This document shows positions 57,676 through 64,000 of a stretch of 64,000 bases of DNA, one piece after another. Under the pieces are notes generated by a model. The model saw only the letters and a program-made list of their open reading frames with translations. It searched no databases and had not been told where the DNA came from. Positions within the stretch are counted from its first letter, which is position 1, and the number at the start of each line of letters is the position of its first letter. The stretch covers positions 1 through 64,000 of the IMG/VR virus record IMGVR_UViG_3300010158_000060. One strand, written 5' to 3'. A program made the translations under genes and the position numbers. Source of the DNA: a virus.

Positions 57676-58059
57676 TCAGTCTTCTTTTTTAATAACACCA
57701 TCTATGTTTATTACTTTTGGTCCAAGTTTTTCTACATCATAACCTTTTACCTTTATTAAAAATTCTTTGTATTCATCAGTAGTTATTGAATGTAAACCTT
57801 TATATATTTCTTTAGAATCAAATATTTGTTTAACAGCACCAAACATATTTACTGTATTCATATACATTTCACCCATAAATGAATCATCTCTATTAAAAAT
57901 AGATGGGTCTAATGCCAATGTTGTAACTTTTTGATCATTATCATCTCTTGTAAGAGTAAATTCTAATGATAAACTTGACTCATCAGGATTTGTTTTATTT
58001 GTGAAAACCACTTTGATTTTCTCATTTTCCAGTCTAATAATTTTTTGTTCTTCTTCCAT
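57676..58059 (-). CDS. Hypothetical phage protein
   Basis: A 127-residue protein, beta-rich in the first 60 residues and helical after that, with no recognised motif. It is the first gene downstream of the homing endonuclease and lies 39 bases before the next small gene. Before the endonuclease arrived it may have directly followed the GIY-YIG-like gene. Confidence 0.65.
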   Translation of the reverse strand: MEEEQKIIRLENEKIKVVFTNKTNPDESSLSLEFTLTRDDNDQKVTTLALDPSIFNRDDSFMGEMYMNTVNMFGAVKQIFDSKEIYKGLHSITTDEYKEFLIKVKGYDVEKLGPKVINIDGVIKKED

Positions 58060-58072
58060 GATTATTTAATTT

Positions 58073-58165
58073 TTACATTTTACCAAATAGAGAATTTTCT
58101 CTACATTTTTTAACATGCTTTTCAATAAAAGCTAAATACATATAAATGCATTTAAGTGTTTTCAT
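58073..58165 (-). CDS. Possible 30-residue small protein
   Basis: The interval between the homing endonuclease and the 127-residue gene holds an ATG frame of 30 residues (MKTLKCIYMYLAFIEK at the start) that ends 13 bases before the next ATG. It starts 12 bases after the endonuclease stop. It may be a real micro-protein or a remnant left by the endonuclease insertion. Length alone is weak evidence. Confidence 0.25.
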   Translation of the reverse strand: MKTLKCIYMYLAFIEKHVKKCRENSLFGKM

Positions 58166-58177
58166 AACTATTTTACT

Positions 58178-59026
58178 TTATAGAATCTCCAAGTATTTAT
58201 TATACTTTCTTGTTATATACATATCTGCTATAGGATTGTTATATACAGCTTTTAATAAAGGTAAATACATTTTACCAATAAAATTTATTGAATATACATT
58301 AACAGAATACTTAATCTTGTAAGGTTTAACTTTAACAGTTTTACCTAAAATAAACTCACAAAATTTTTTAAATGCCTTAATAGTATCTTCTGTACCAACT
58401 AAAGATATTCCGTAAGTTGTGTACTTTTTTTGATACTTAAAAATACATCCATCTCCATCAAGCATACCTCTCCAAAAGTGAGAATTATATAAATAACAAT
58501 CAGGAACTTTATAGTCAGTTGTTTTGTTTTTTATAATACCTCTTTCTTCAAAAAACTTTCTAAATGTTGAATCAGAAATAGTTAATCTTACAGATTGTTT
58601 CATTGTATACAAAGGACCTGTATAATTAAAATAATTACTTACTTTTTCAAGTATTTCTTTATCTGTACTTTGTAAACCAAGTGAAAGACCTGATTTTTCA
58701 TTTGAACCATCTGCTGCATAAAGACCTGCTATATAAGCAGTTATTTCATTATCTACTAGTTTATCTACATTAACTGTATACTTCTTGTTTTTTACACCAA
58801 TACATTTTACAGCTTCTTTTTGTAAACAACCACATGATTGTACTTTAGATTTATTCAAAGAGGAAAAATCTGTATTAGTAATATTACCACAATCACATTG
58901 ACACTTAATATAATAAGCTCCCCATTTGTTTTTATGTGATAATTTTATTACTTGAAGTCTACCAATCTTAGGTAAAGCTATTAACATATCCTTGTATGTT
59001 CTATAAGTTCCTGTTTGTGCTCTCAT
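58178..59026 (-). CDS. LAGLIDADG homing endonuclease with N-terminal zinc ribbon
   Basis: A 282-residue protein from the ATG at 59026; the frame extends to a TTG at 59041, which I reject. The N-terminal part has CQCDCGN (from residue 42) and SCGC (64-67), a likely zinc-binding DNA-contact module. Two LAGLIDADG-type helices follow: AYIAGLYAADGS (97-108) and FWRGMLDGDG (184-193), with the acidic Asp of each kept. This is a monomeric double-motif endonuclease. It stands free between replication genes, not inside an intron or intein that I can see, so it is a selfish mobile gene. It has its own possible promoter. Confidence 0.88.
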   Translation of the reverse strand: MRAQTGTYRTYKDMLIALPKIGRLQVIKLSHKNKWGAYYIKCQCDCGNITNTDFSSLNKSKVQSCGCLQKEAVKCIGVKNKKYTVNVDKLVDNEITAYIAGLYAADGSNEKSGLSLGLQSTDKEILEKVSNYFNYTGPLYTMKQSVRLTISDSTFRKFFEERGIIKNKTTDYKVPDCYLYNSHFWRGMLDGDGCIFKYQKKYTTYGISLVGTEDTIKAFKKFCEFILGKTVKVKPYKIKYSVNVYSINFIGKMYLPLLKAVYNNPIADMYITRKYNKYLEIL

Positions 59027-59030
59027 AGAA

Positions 59031-59038
59031 CAAATATA
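59031..59038 (-). promoter_or_regulatory. Putative -7 element for the homing endonuclease
   Basis: On the - strand TATATTTG matches TAnnTTTG exactly, only four bases before the ATG at 59026, which would give a very short or no leader. No convincing -33 TTTG is present at 19-21 bases. A TTTG there is also expected by chance in this composition. Confidence 0.25.
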
Positions 59039-59068
59039 CAAATAATATACTACATTCCTAACATATTT

Positions 59069-59509
59069 TCATTTAGAACGGAAGAATCTACCTAAGATGT
59101 TTCCATTAAGAAACTGTTCTTTTTCAAGTACTTCCATACAAAATTGATGTTTAGTTTCTTGATAAGTAAGCTCCATACTTGAATAACATATTTTAAGTAT
59201 TTCTCTTTTTATTGTCACACCTTGCTTATGTGCTTGCTTTAGTACTGCATTTGAACTGTAGTAATTAAGAAAATCCGGTCTAATAACCAGTTTATATTTC
59301 TTTAACCTTTTATCAGTAGTCACAGCTAAAGCTTTTTTACCAAGTGGTCTTTTTATATTAGCAAAGAAATTTTTCTTGCCTATGTAAGAAACAGACTTAC
59401 CATCTATTATAGCTGTCATAAGATAAATAAATCCTATTCCTCCTTCTGGGATATCTAGTTCACTAAATACTTTACCTTTATAAGTCCAAAAATCTATTGG
59501 TTGATTCAT
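59069..59509 (-). CDS. GIY-YIG-like putative nuclease
   Basis: The 146-residue protein has GFIYLMTA followed by SYIGKKNFF (about residues 26-49), the two-strand GIY...YIG arrangement, though the usual Arg of the next helix is not clear. A later YQETKHQFCMEVLEKE contains a possible metal-binding Glu. It overlaps the primase gene by ATGA and so belongs to the replication transcript. A structure-specific or repair nuclease is likely. It might instead be a second homing-type nuclease, but its tight coupling argues for a resident gene. Confidence 0.7.
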   Translation of the reverse strand: MNQPIDFWTYKGKVFSELDIPEGGIGFIYLMTAIIDGKSVSYIGKKNFFANIKRPLGKKALAVTTDKRLKKYKLVIRPDFLNYYSSNAVLKQAHKQGVTIKREILKICYSSMELTYQETKHQFCMEVLEKEQFLNGNILGRFFRSK

Positions 59510-60480
59510 AATAATGTTTTAATTAATTGAAATACTATGTTTCTTGTTTCTTCAAGACCTCTTACTTCTACTGTGTCAGATATATCTTTTTCAAATGGAA
59601 GAACTATATAATCAAAACCATATCTTTTCTTGTAAGTTTTAGCTGCTTCAATACCGGGCTCATCATTATCAAAAATCACTATTATTTTAGCATACTTATG
59701 TGTATACTTTTTTATAAGATTTTCTGCAATAACAGTATTTTCACTGTCCGGAGCAATAGATTCAGTATTTCCAATTCCAAGAGTTTTGAAAGACATGATA
59801 TCTTTCAAAGATTTAGTTATTATTAGATACTTAGACTCAAAATTAACTTGTTCAGAACCTTGAATATAATCAGAGACTTTAATAAACTTACTTTTTTTAT
59901 TTTTAGGTTGATAGATCTTATACAAAGTACCATCTTTTCTAAAATAACCATAAGTATAATTATTCTCAAATCTTAATTCTTTTAGCTCACCATCATTATC
60001 TGTTTTACTAAGTATAAAATACTTCAGTGGTTGAACATTATGCTCATTTAATAGTTTAGAACCTATTTTATAGCTCATCCAGAAATCCTGATCAAGATTA
60101 TTCCAGTGTCTTATTTCATAATCAGAAACTTCATATCTGCTTTCGGCCACATACTCTCTGGGAGTAATATCATGCCTAGAAATGTATTCTGAATAGTCAT
60201 CCATTATCTTTCTTACAGCAATACCTCTAGATTCTAGATTATAATAGTGTAACACAAAATCAATTGTATCACCAGATTTACCAGTAGAGAAATCCTTAAA
60301 CCTATACTTACCCATTTTATCTGAATATATACAAAAGGAAGGTGTCTTCTCTGCAGAAAATACTGATTTAATTTTAACATCTTGTCCAATAAGTTTTTCT
60401 GGAAGATTAAGATAAAATTCAAATACCCATTCTGTAGGAACCTGATTCAAATCATATATAATTGCTTTAGTAGAAATCAT
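59506..60480 (-). CDS. TOPRIM DNA primase, DnaG-like
   Basis: A 324-residue primase-like protein. The N-terminal region (PSFCIYSDKMGKYRFKDF, then GDTIDFVLHYY at 70-80) resembles a DnaG zinc-ribbon fold that has lost its zinc cysteines. The TOPRIM part has YLIITKSLKDIMSF (218-231) and IVIFDNDEPGIEAA (267-280, with Asp271 and Asp273). The position of the usual catalytic Glu of TOPRIM is occupied by Thr-Lys (ITKS), while the DxD is kept. The protein should make RNA primers for the family B polymerase with the DnaB-like helicase. It follows a terminator and overlaps the GIY-YIG-like gene. Confidence 0.85.
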   Translation of the reverse strand: MISTKAIIYDLNQVPTEWVFEFYLNLPEKLIGQDVKIKSVFSAEKTPSFCIYSDKMGKYRFKDFSTGKSGDTIDFVLHYYNLESRGIAVRKIMDDYSEYISRHDITPREYVAESRYEVSDYEIRHWNNLDQDFWMSYKIGSKLLNEHNVQPLKYFILSKTDNDGELKELRFENNYTYGYFRKDGTLYKIYQPKNKKSKFIKVSDYIQGSEQVNFESKYLIITKSLKDIMSFKTLGIGNTESIAPDSENTVIAENLIKKYTHKYAKIIVIFDNDEPGIEAAKTYKKRYGFDYIVLPFEKDISDTVEVRGLEETRNIVFQLIKTLL

Positions 60481-60497
60481 AACAATTTATTTTAGAA

Positions 60498-60525
60498 TAA
60501 AAAAGGGAGCACTGAGACTCCCTTT
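60498..60525 (-). terminator. Intrinsic terminator after the ssDNA-binding-like gene
   Basis: AAAGGGAG/CTCCCTTT (60502-60509 with 60518-60525) form an eight-pair stem with an eight-base loop, and a T-run follows on the - strand. It separates the helicase/Sak4 transcript from the primase. Confidence 0.82.
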
Positions 60526-60543
60526 CTCAAAAGTTAATTACTT

Positions 60544-61224
60544 TTAATCTAAGCTGAAGTCAGCAGCATTCTTACTTGGTATAGCTAAATCAGCATCTTC
60601 ACCAAATTCTTTTTTCTCAGTTACTTCAAGCTTTTTAAGGTGTTTAGTCTCATTATACTCAACAACTTTACCACTTTCAGAAGTACCGTAAGAGTATTTG
60701 TTACCTTCACCTTTTGGTAAATACAAATCATAGTTAGTATAACCAGTTTTACCCATATATTCTTTACCAGCTACACACCAGTTAAGATATGTATCTTTAA
60801 TTGGAGCATTTGCACTAAAGTTTTTAACAAACTCTTCAATAGTATCATATTTATTATCTTGAGCAATAAACCACTCATCAACACCATATGTGTGTGCTAA
60901 GTTCTTTAAGAAAATCATAATTGATCTATCTCTTTGAATCTTAATACCAGATTTTGTTTCACCATCAGCAAATGCATATTGACTAGCTTTTAATCTACCA
61001 ATTTGACCTGCATAATGACCTTTACTTTCATCATCTTTGTCAATCAAAAACCCTTCAAAATCATCAATAGCTGGAGTTTCTACATTCAATATTAAGTGAT
61101 ATGCACCTTCAATAAATGAAAAATCTTCTAAGTGAATAGAGTTAATTTTTAAAATTTGATTACCTGGTGTAATTGTTTTTGGCACCCCTGTGCCTTTTCC
61201 TAAATCAGTTGTACTTAAAGCCAT
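60544..61224 (-). CDS. Possible single-stranded DNA-binding protein
   Basis: A 226-residue soluble protein, beta-rich in the first 170 residues, with an acidic, probably disordered tail ending DFSLD. An OB-type ssDNA-binding protein with an acidic partner-binding tail would look like this, and its place directly after the Sak4-like ATPase and before the primase supports it. No diagnostic motif is visible, so the function is inferred. It is followed by a strong terminator, which fits a highly expressed gene. Confidence 0.72.
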   Translation of the reverse strand: MALSTTDLGKGTGVPKTITPGNQILKINSIHLEDFSFIEGAYHLILNVETPAIDDFEGFLIDKDDESKGHYAGQIGRLKASQYAFADGETKSGIKIQRDRSIMIFLKNLAHTYGVDEWFIAQDNKYDTIEEFVKNFSANAPIKDTYLNWCVAGKEYMGKTGYTNYDLYLPKGEGNKYSYGTSESGKVVEYNETKHLKKLEVTEKKEFGEDADLAIPSKNAADFSLD

Positions 61225-61259
61225 CTTTTTTTTCTTTTTTAATTATTAAACTTACTTTT

Positions 61260-61982
61260 TTATTTTACATATACTTCATCCCAAGAAACTTTTAATGTTC
61301 CATCAGTAGAATCAGCAATTACTATTTCTTTGTTTCTCAAGTGATCCGGTCTAGCACCACAAGTTACTTCATCATTTGTCTTAAAACTCAACATAGTTTT
61401 AGGACCCTTACGGTACATGTAGCCGATCGCGTCAGCATTAGCACAAACTAAAGATTTTATTTTACCTGTCAAATCTATATTAGCAGACATAACCATCTCA
61501 CCTTTATCATCAACTTGCTTGTCTTTGATGTGACCAGATAAGATTACATAGTCAGCTAATGTATCTACAAAATCCAATACTTGGAAAAAAGCTTGGCGAA
61601 TATACAAATAACCTGCACCATTTGGTAAAGTTGTTATATTATCTCCATCATAATTCTTTCCCATCGGTGTTTGACGGTAAATTTTTATTGCAAGTGGATG
61701 AATCATTTCTTCCAATGCAGTTACAGTATCTATAGTGATATAGGTATAAGGCTTATTAGCTTCTCTAATAGCTTTACCTGTATCCAATAACTCTTGTAAA
61801 CTAGTAATAGGAATTTTTAATGCTTCAATAAAATCTGCACCATGTTCTAAATCTAAGATTAAATTATTCTCAAGACCAGCATAACAAGTAGTTTTACCTG
61901 TTTTTGGTTTTGAATAAATAACCAATCTTTTAGGATTAGCTCTCTGAGCCTTTACCTTTGTAGTTGGAAGTACTATACTCAT
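61260..61982 (-). CDS. Sak4-like RecA-fold ATPase
   Basis: This 240-residue ATPase has Walker A SKPKTGKTT (24-32) and Walker B YITIDTVTAL (82-91, Asp86), then SGHIKDK, the layout of the AAA_24/Sak4 phage group. Sak4 proteins are short RecA-like ATPases linked to single-strand annealing and recombination and usually act with an SSB. The candidate SSB follows directly. The start shares a TAATG overlap with the upstream gene. The exonuclease at 52-53 kb would supply the end resection. ATPase assignment is firm, Sak4 naming is likely. Confidence 0.85.
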   Translation of the reverse strand: MSIVLPTTKVKAQRANPKRLVIYSKPKTGKTTCYAGLENNLILDLEHGADFIEALKIPITSLQELLDTGKAIREANKPYTYITIDTVTALEEMIHPLAIKIYRQTPMGKNYDGDNITTLPNGAGYLYIRQAFFQVLDFVDTLADYVILSGHIKDKQVDDKGEMVMSANIDLTGKIKSLVCANADAIGYMYRKGPKTMLSFKTNDEVTCGARPDHLRNKEIVIADSTDGTLKVSWDEVYVK

Positions 61983-62674
61983 TACTTACTAATTAAATCA
62001 TTTAACCATTGCTTGTTACTTACAGGTTTTTTCCACATGATTGCTGCAAAATCTTGTATTGTCATTTCAGCAATATTTACATCTGGAATGCTAGGAATAG
62101 ATTTAATCTCTGACACAGAATTATTAGTTTTTGGTTTCAATTCTTCTGTAAAATCAGGAAAATCATTGTTATCAACTAAAGACTTTTGAAGTCTTGGTAG
62201 GTCTATATCAAAATCACCAGCTTTCTTTTTCTCTTCAAGTTCAGTAAGTCTTTTCTCAAACAAACCAAAACTTAATGTGGATCCATCAGAATTAACAGCT
62301 ACCAATTCTTGTAAAGGAACTGTGAATAAAGAATAGTCAGCACCTGTAGAAGATGTACCACTTTTCTTATCATACTCTTCTGAGTAGAAAGGATTATACC
62401 TATATCTAAACAATTGTCTGTTTTCATAGAATGGTTTAACATCTAAAATTGCTCCAGATGGATCAGTTACATTGTCATAAAATTCAATGTACAAATCTTC
62501 ACCTTTATTTAATTCAGACTCAAAAAATTGAACTTGTCTACCATATTTACCTTTTTGAAAAAAGGCTGTTTTAATCAAGAATGCAGGATCAGACTCTCCT
62601 ATCTTCTTAAAAGTTTCTATGTGATTCACATAGAATTCTTTCTCTCTTGTTTTTCTTACTGTTGTTACGCTCAT
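61982..62674 (-). CDS. Hypothetical replication-block protein
   Basis: A 230-residue protein whose N-terminal half is beta-rich and whose C-terminal part has a Pro/Asn/Ser linker (about 170-195) and an ending helix (IQDFAAIMWKKPVSNKQWL). No known motif. It overlaps the DnaB-like gene (ATGA) and the Sak4-like gene (TAATG), so its product is probably made in step with both. A helicase loader, ssDNA-binding or annealing partner would fit, but nothing in the sequence decides. Confidence 0.72.
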   Translation of the reverse strand: MSVTTVRKTREKEFYVNHIETFKKIGESDPAFLIKTAFFQKGKYGRQVQFFESELNKGEDLYIEFYDNVTDPSGAILDVKPFYENRQLFRYRYNPFYSEEYDKKSGTSSTGADYSLFTVPLQELVAVNSDGSTLSFGLFEKRLTELEEKKKAGDFDIDLPRLQKSLVDNNDFPDFTEELKPKTNNSVSEIKSIPSIPDVNIAEMTIQDFAAIMWKKPVSNKQWLNDLISK

Positions 62675-63678
62675 ATTGTTGTAATTTTTGGTTTAATTGC
62701 TGTTGGTGGTGTTGGTACTTCTACAATCCTCATTGTAGTCCGATCAAGTTTAAAGAAGCTTATTCTAGTAGTACCATTCCTTGATTTAAGGAAATGAAAC
62801 ACTAAGATATCTTCATCCTGAATAATAAATTTCTCAGGACCATACAACCTAATTTTTCTTACAGAAGGCTTATTAATACCCATAACTACATCAGCATGTT
62901 GTAGCAAAGCATCAGACCCGTAAATATCAGAATCTAACACATAATTTCCATAAACACCTTCTTCCTGTCTTTTAGGATCATCTATGTTTCTGTTAAGTTG
63001 ACTTAGTACAATAAATGCTATAGGATATTTCTTTTTCATCATTGTGAGAGCCTCACCTAAGCTTCCAAGCATTTCAAATTTGTCTTTCTGTCCCTTACCA
63101 ACTTTAAATAAAGCTGAGTGATCTATAGCAACTAGCATGTTATTAAAAGTACCATCTTCATTTTTGTACTTATCCATTTCATAGTGTATAGTGGCACACA
63201 TCTCATCTACTGTACATGCATCATAGACAACATTAATCCTGTCCATTGCTTGCATGTTTTGGTAATACTTAACACATTCATCATAGATTCTCTTATCTAC
63301 AAGTTTCCCATCTTTACTCATTAATGTGTTGTAATCAGCACTTGTAATCAGACTTAGTTTTCTTACACCGCTAGTTTCATCTACCATCTCCATCTGAAAC
63401 TTTAAAACTCTAAAATATTGGTCACTGTTGTTAGCAATAATATCACTAATCAACTGCTCCATAAATAAAGTTTTACCAGTTCCAGGTCTGGCACCAACTA
63501 CGGTTATTGTTCTCCATTCAAGACCATCACAGAATGCATCATTAAATTTAGGCCAGGCACTCTTTAGGGATTTTAATGTACCTTGTCTCCTAGCTCTAAT
63601 TTTATAGAGTGCTTTTTCTACGGACTGCCTTTCACTAACAGGTAGCAAAGGTCTTGCACCATTAAATAAATTTGACAT
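62671..63678 (-). CDS. DnaB-like replicative helicase
   Basis: The 335-residue protein is the RecA-type core of a DnaB helicase: Walker A GARPGTGKT (62-70), Walker B MLVAIDHSAL (Asp186), IVLSQLNR (223-230) and HADVVMGI. It lacks the N-terminal primase-interacting domain of full-length DnaB (about 450 residues), as many phage helicases do. It should unwind the fork as a ring with the TOPRIM primase. It starts 20 bases after the upstream partial gene and overlaps the next gene by ATGA. Confidence 0.9.
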   Translation of the reverse strand: MSNLFNGARPLLPVSERQSVEKALYKIRARRQGTLKSLKSAWPKFNDAFCDGLEWRTITVVGARPGTGKTLFMEQLISDIIANNSDQYFRVLKFQMEMVDETSGVRKLSLITSADYNTLMSKDGKLVDKRIYDECVKYYQNMQAMDRINVVYDACTVDEMCATIHYEMDKYKNEDGTFNNMLVAIDHSALFKVGKGQKDKFEMLGSLGEALTMMKKKYPIAFIVLSQLNRNIDDPKRQEEGVYGNYVLDSDIYGSDALLQHADVVMGINKPSVRKIRLYGPEKFIIQDEDILVFHFLKSRNGTTRISFFKLDRTTMRIVEVPTPPTAIKPKITTI

Positions 63679-63698
63679 ATGTGGATTTTAAAAATTGA

Positions 63699-64000
63699 TC
63701 ACACTATGTTGTCCCTAAAATAAGTAGGAACTTCATCTGCACCAGATACTACTAGTTCACAATATGTAGCCAGATCTGACTCAAAGGATTTATCCAAGTT
63801 TTGTTTGCGGATAAAATATTGTGAATTTCTCATGTATTCAAATCTTTTAAGCTCATATTCAGACACATATTTTTCAGTTGCATTTAAAATTGTTTCCCAG
63901 CTATAATCATAAGTTTCAAAAAACCACTTGAATGCTCCTTCTAGATTTTTAACATTTACTCTAGCAGGTTTGCCAGAGTTAAGTTTTCTATTAGGAAATA
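63699..64000 (-). CDS. Hypothetical protein, N-terminus outside window
   Basis: A frame open from the window edge ends at a TGA at 63699-63701, giving about 100 C-terminal residues. The visible part is helical and charged, with EGAFKWFFETYDYSWETIL, FEYMRNSQYFIRK and an end FRDNIV. No known motif is seen. It lies 20 bases upstream of the DnaB-like helicase, so it belongs to the same transcript and may be a replication accessory protein. Confidence 0.7.
   Translation of the reverse strand, partial: FPNRKLNSGKPARVNVKNLEGAFKWFFETYDYSWETILNATEKYVSEYELKRFEYMRNSQYFIRKQNLDKSFESDLATYCELVVSGADEVPTYFRDNIV

Noticed and set aside
59027-59041. Five-codon extension of the homing endonuclease starting at TTG
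   Set aside because: TTG starts are unlikely here, an ATG at 59026 follows, and the extension overlaps a likely -7 element.
1-64000. Recoded stop codons, as in some crAss-like phages
   Set aside because: TAA, TAG (end of the nuclease at 52086) and TGA (for example at 1033 and 57427) all end genes in sensible places, and no frame needs read-through.
1-64000. CRISPR array, insertion sequence or integrase
   Set aside because: No regularly spaced direct repeats, terminal inverted repeats with transposase, or recombinase motifs were found by eye.

Overview
The window is a piece of a large, AT-rich double-stranded DNA phage genome of the crAss-like type (order Crassvirales), whose hosts are Bacteroidetes. 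The strongest evidence is a 3465-residue protein carrying the DFDID metal-binding signature of the crAss-like virion RNA polymerase. It sits in a block of giant virion proteins on the + strand that faces a replication block on the - strand. Promoter-like sites resemble the Bacteroidetes pattern (TTTG, about 20 bp, TAnnTTTG), and Shine-Dalgarno sites are not obvious. TAA, TAG and TGA all end genes here, so the genetic code is standard. No integrase, CRISPR array or insertion sequence was seen.

Left part, + strand, 1 to 9.0 kb: two small structural-type genes end at a terminator near 1.1 kb. A tightly coupled run follows (193, 223, 350 and 1851 residues), best read as connector/ring, tail hub and muzzle proteins of a short-tailed virion.

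Middle part, + strand, 9.0 to 46.6 kb: seven proteins of 892 to 3465 residues follow one another almost without gaps. They are probably cargo proteins carried in the particle and ejected with the DNA. Domains visible in them include four HExxH zincin-like peptidase motifs (two in one duplicated protein), a PD-(D/E)XK nuclease, the DFDID RNA polymerase, an ADP-ribosyltransferase-like motif, a LysM module and glycine-rich or hydrophobic membrane segments. The block ends at a bidirectional terminator at 46.6 kb, where the two strands converge.

Right part, - strand, 64.0 to 46.6 kb (transcribed right to left): a partial gene, DnaB-like helicase, an unknown protein, Sak4-like RecA-fold ATPase, a possible ssDNA-binding protein, a TOPRIM primase, a GIY-YIG-like protein, a LAGLIDADG homing endonuclease, small unknown genes, a VWA/zincin protein with a MoxR-like AAA+ ATPase, an unknown acidic protein, a RecE/Cas4-like PD-(D/E)XK nuclease, two unknown proteins, a tRNA-like cloverleaf, a family B DNA polymerase, a DUF932-like protein, and small genes including a MazG-like pyrophosphohydrolase. 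Three intrinsic terminators divide this block.

Taken together, the - strand encodes a largely host-independent replisome with recombination functions, and the + strand builds the particle and loads it with enzymes. The virion polymerase would start transcription on entry. The nuclease, peptidase and ADP-ribosyltransferase-like domains would act on the host envelope, host DNA or the cargo itself; this last role is inference.
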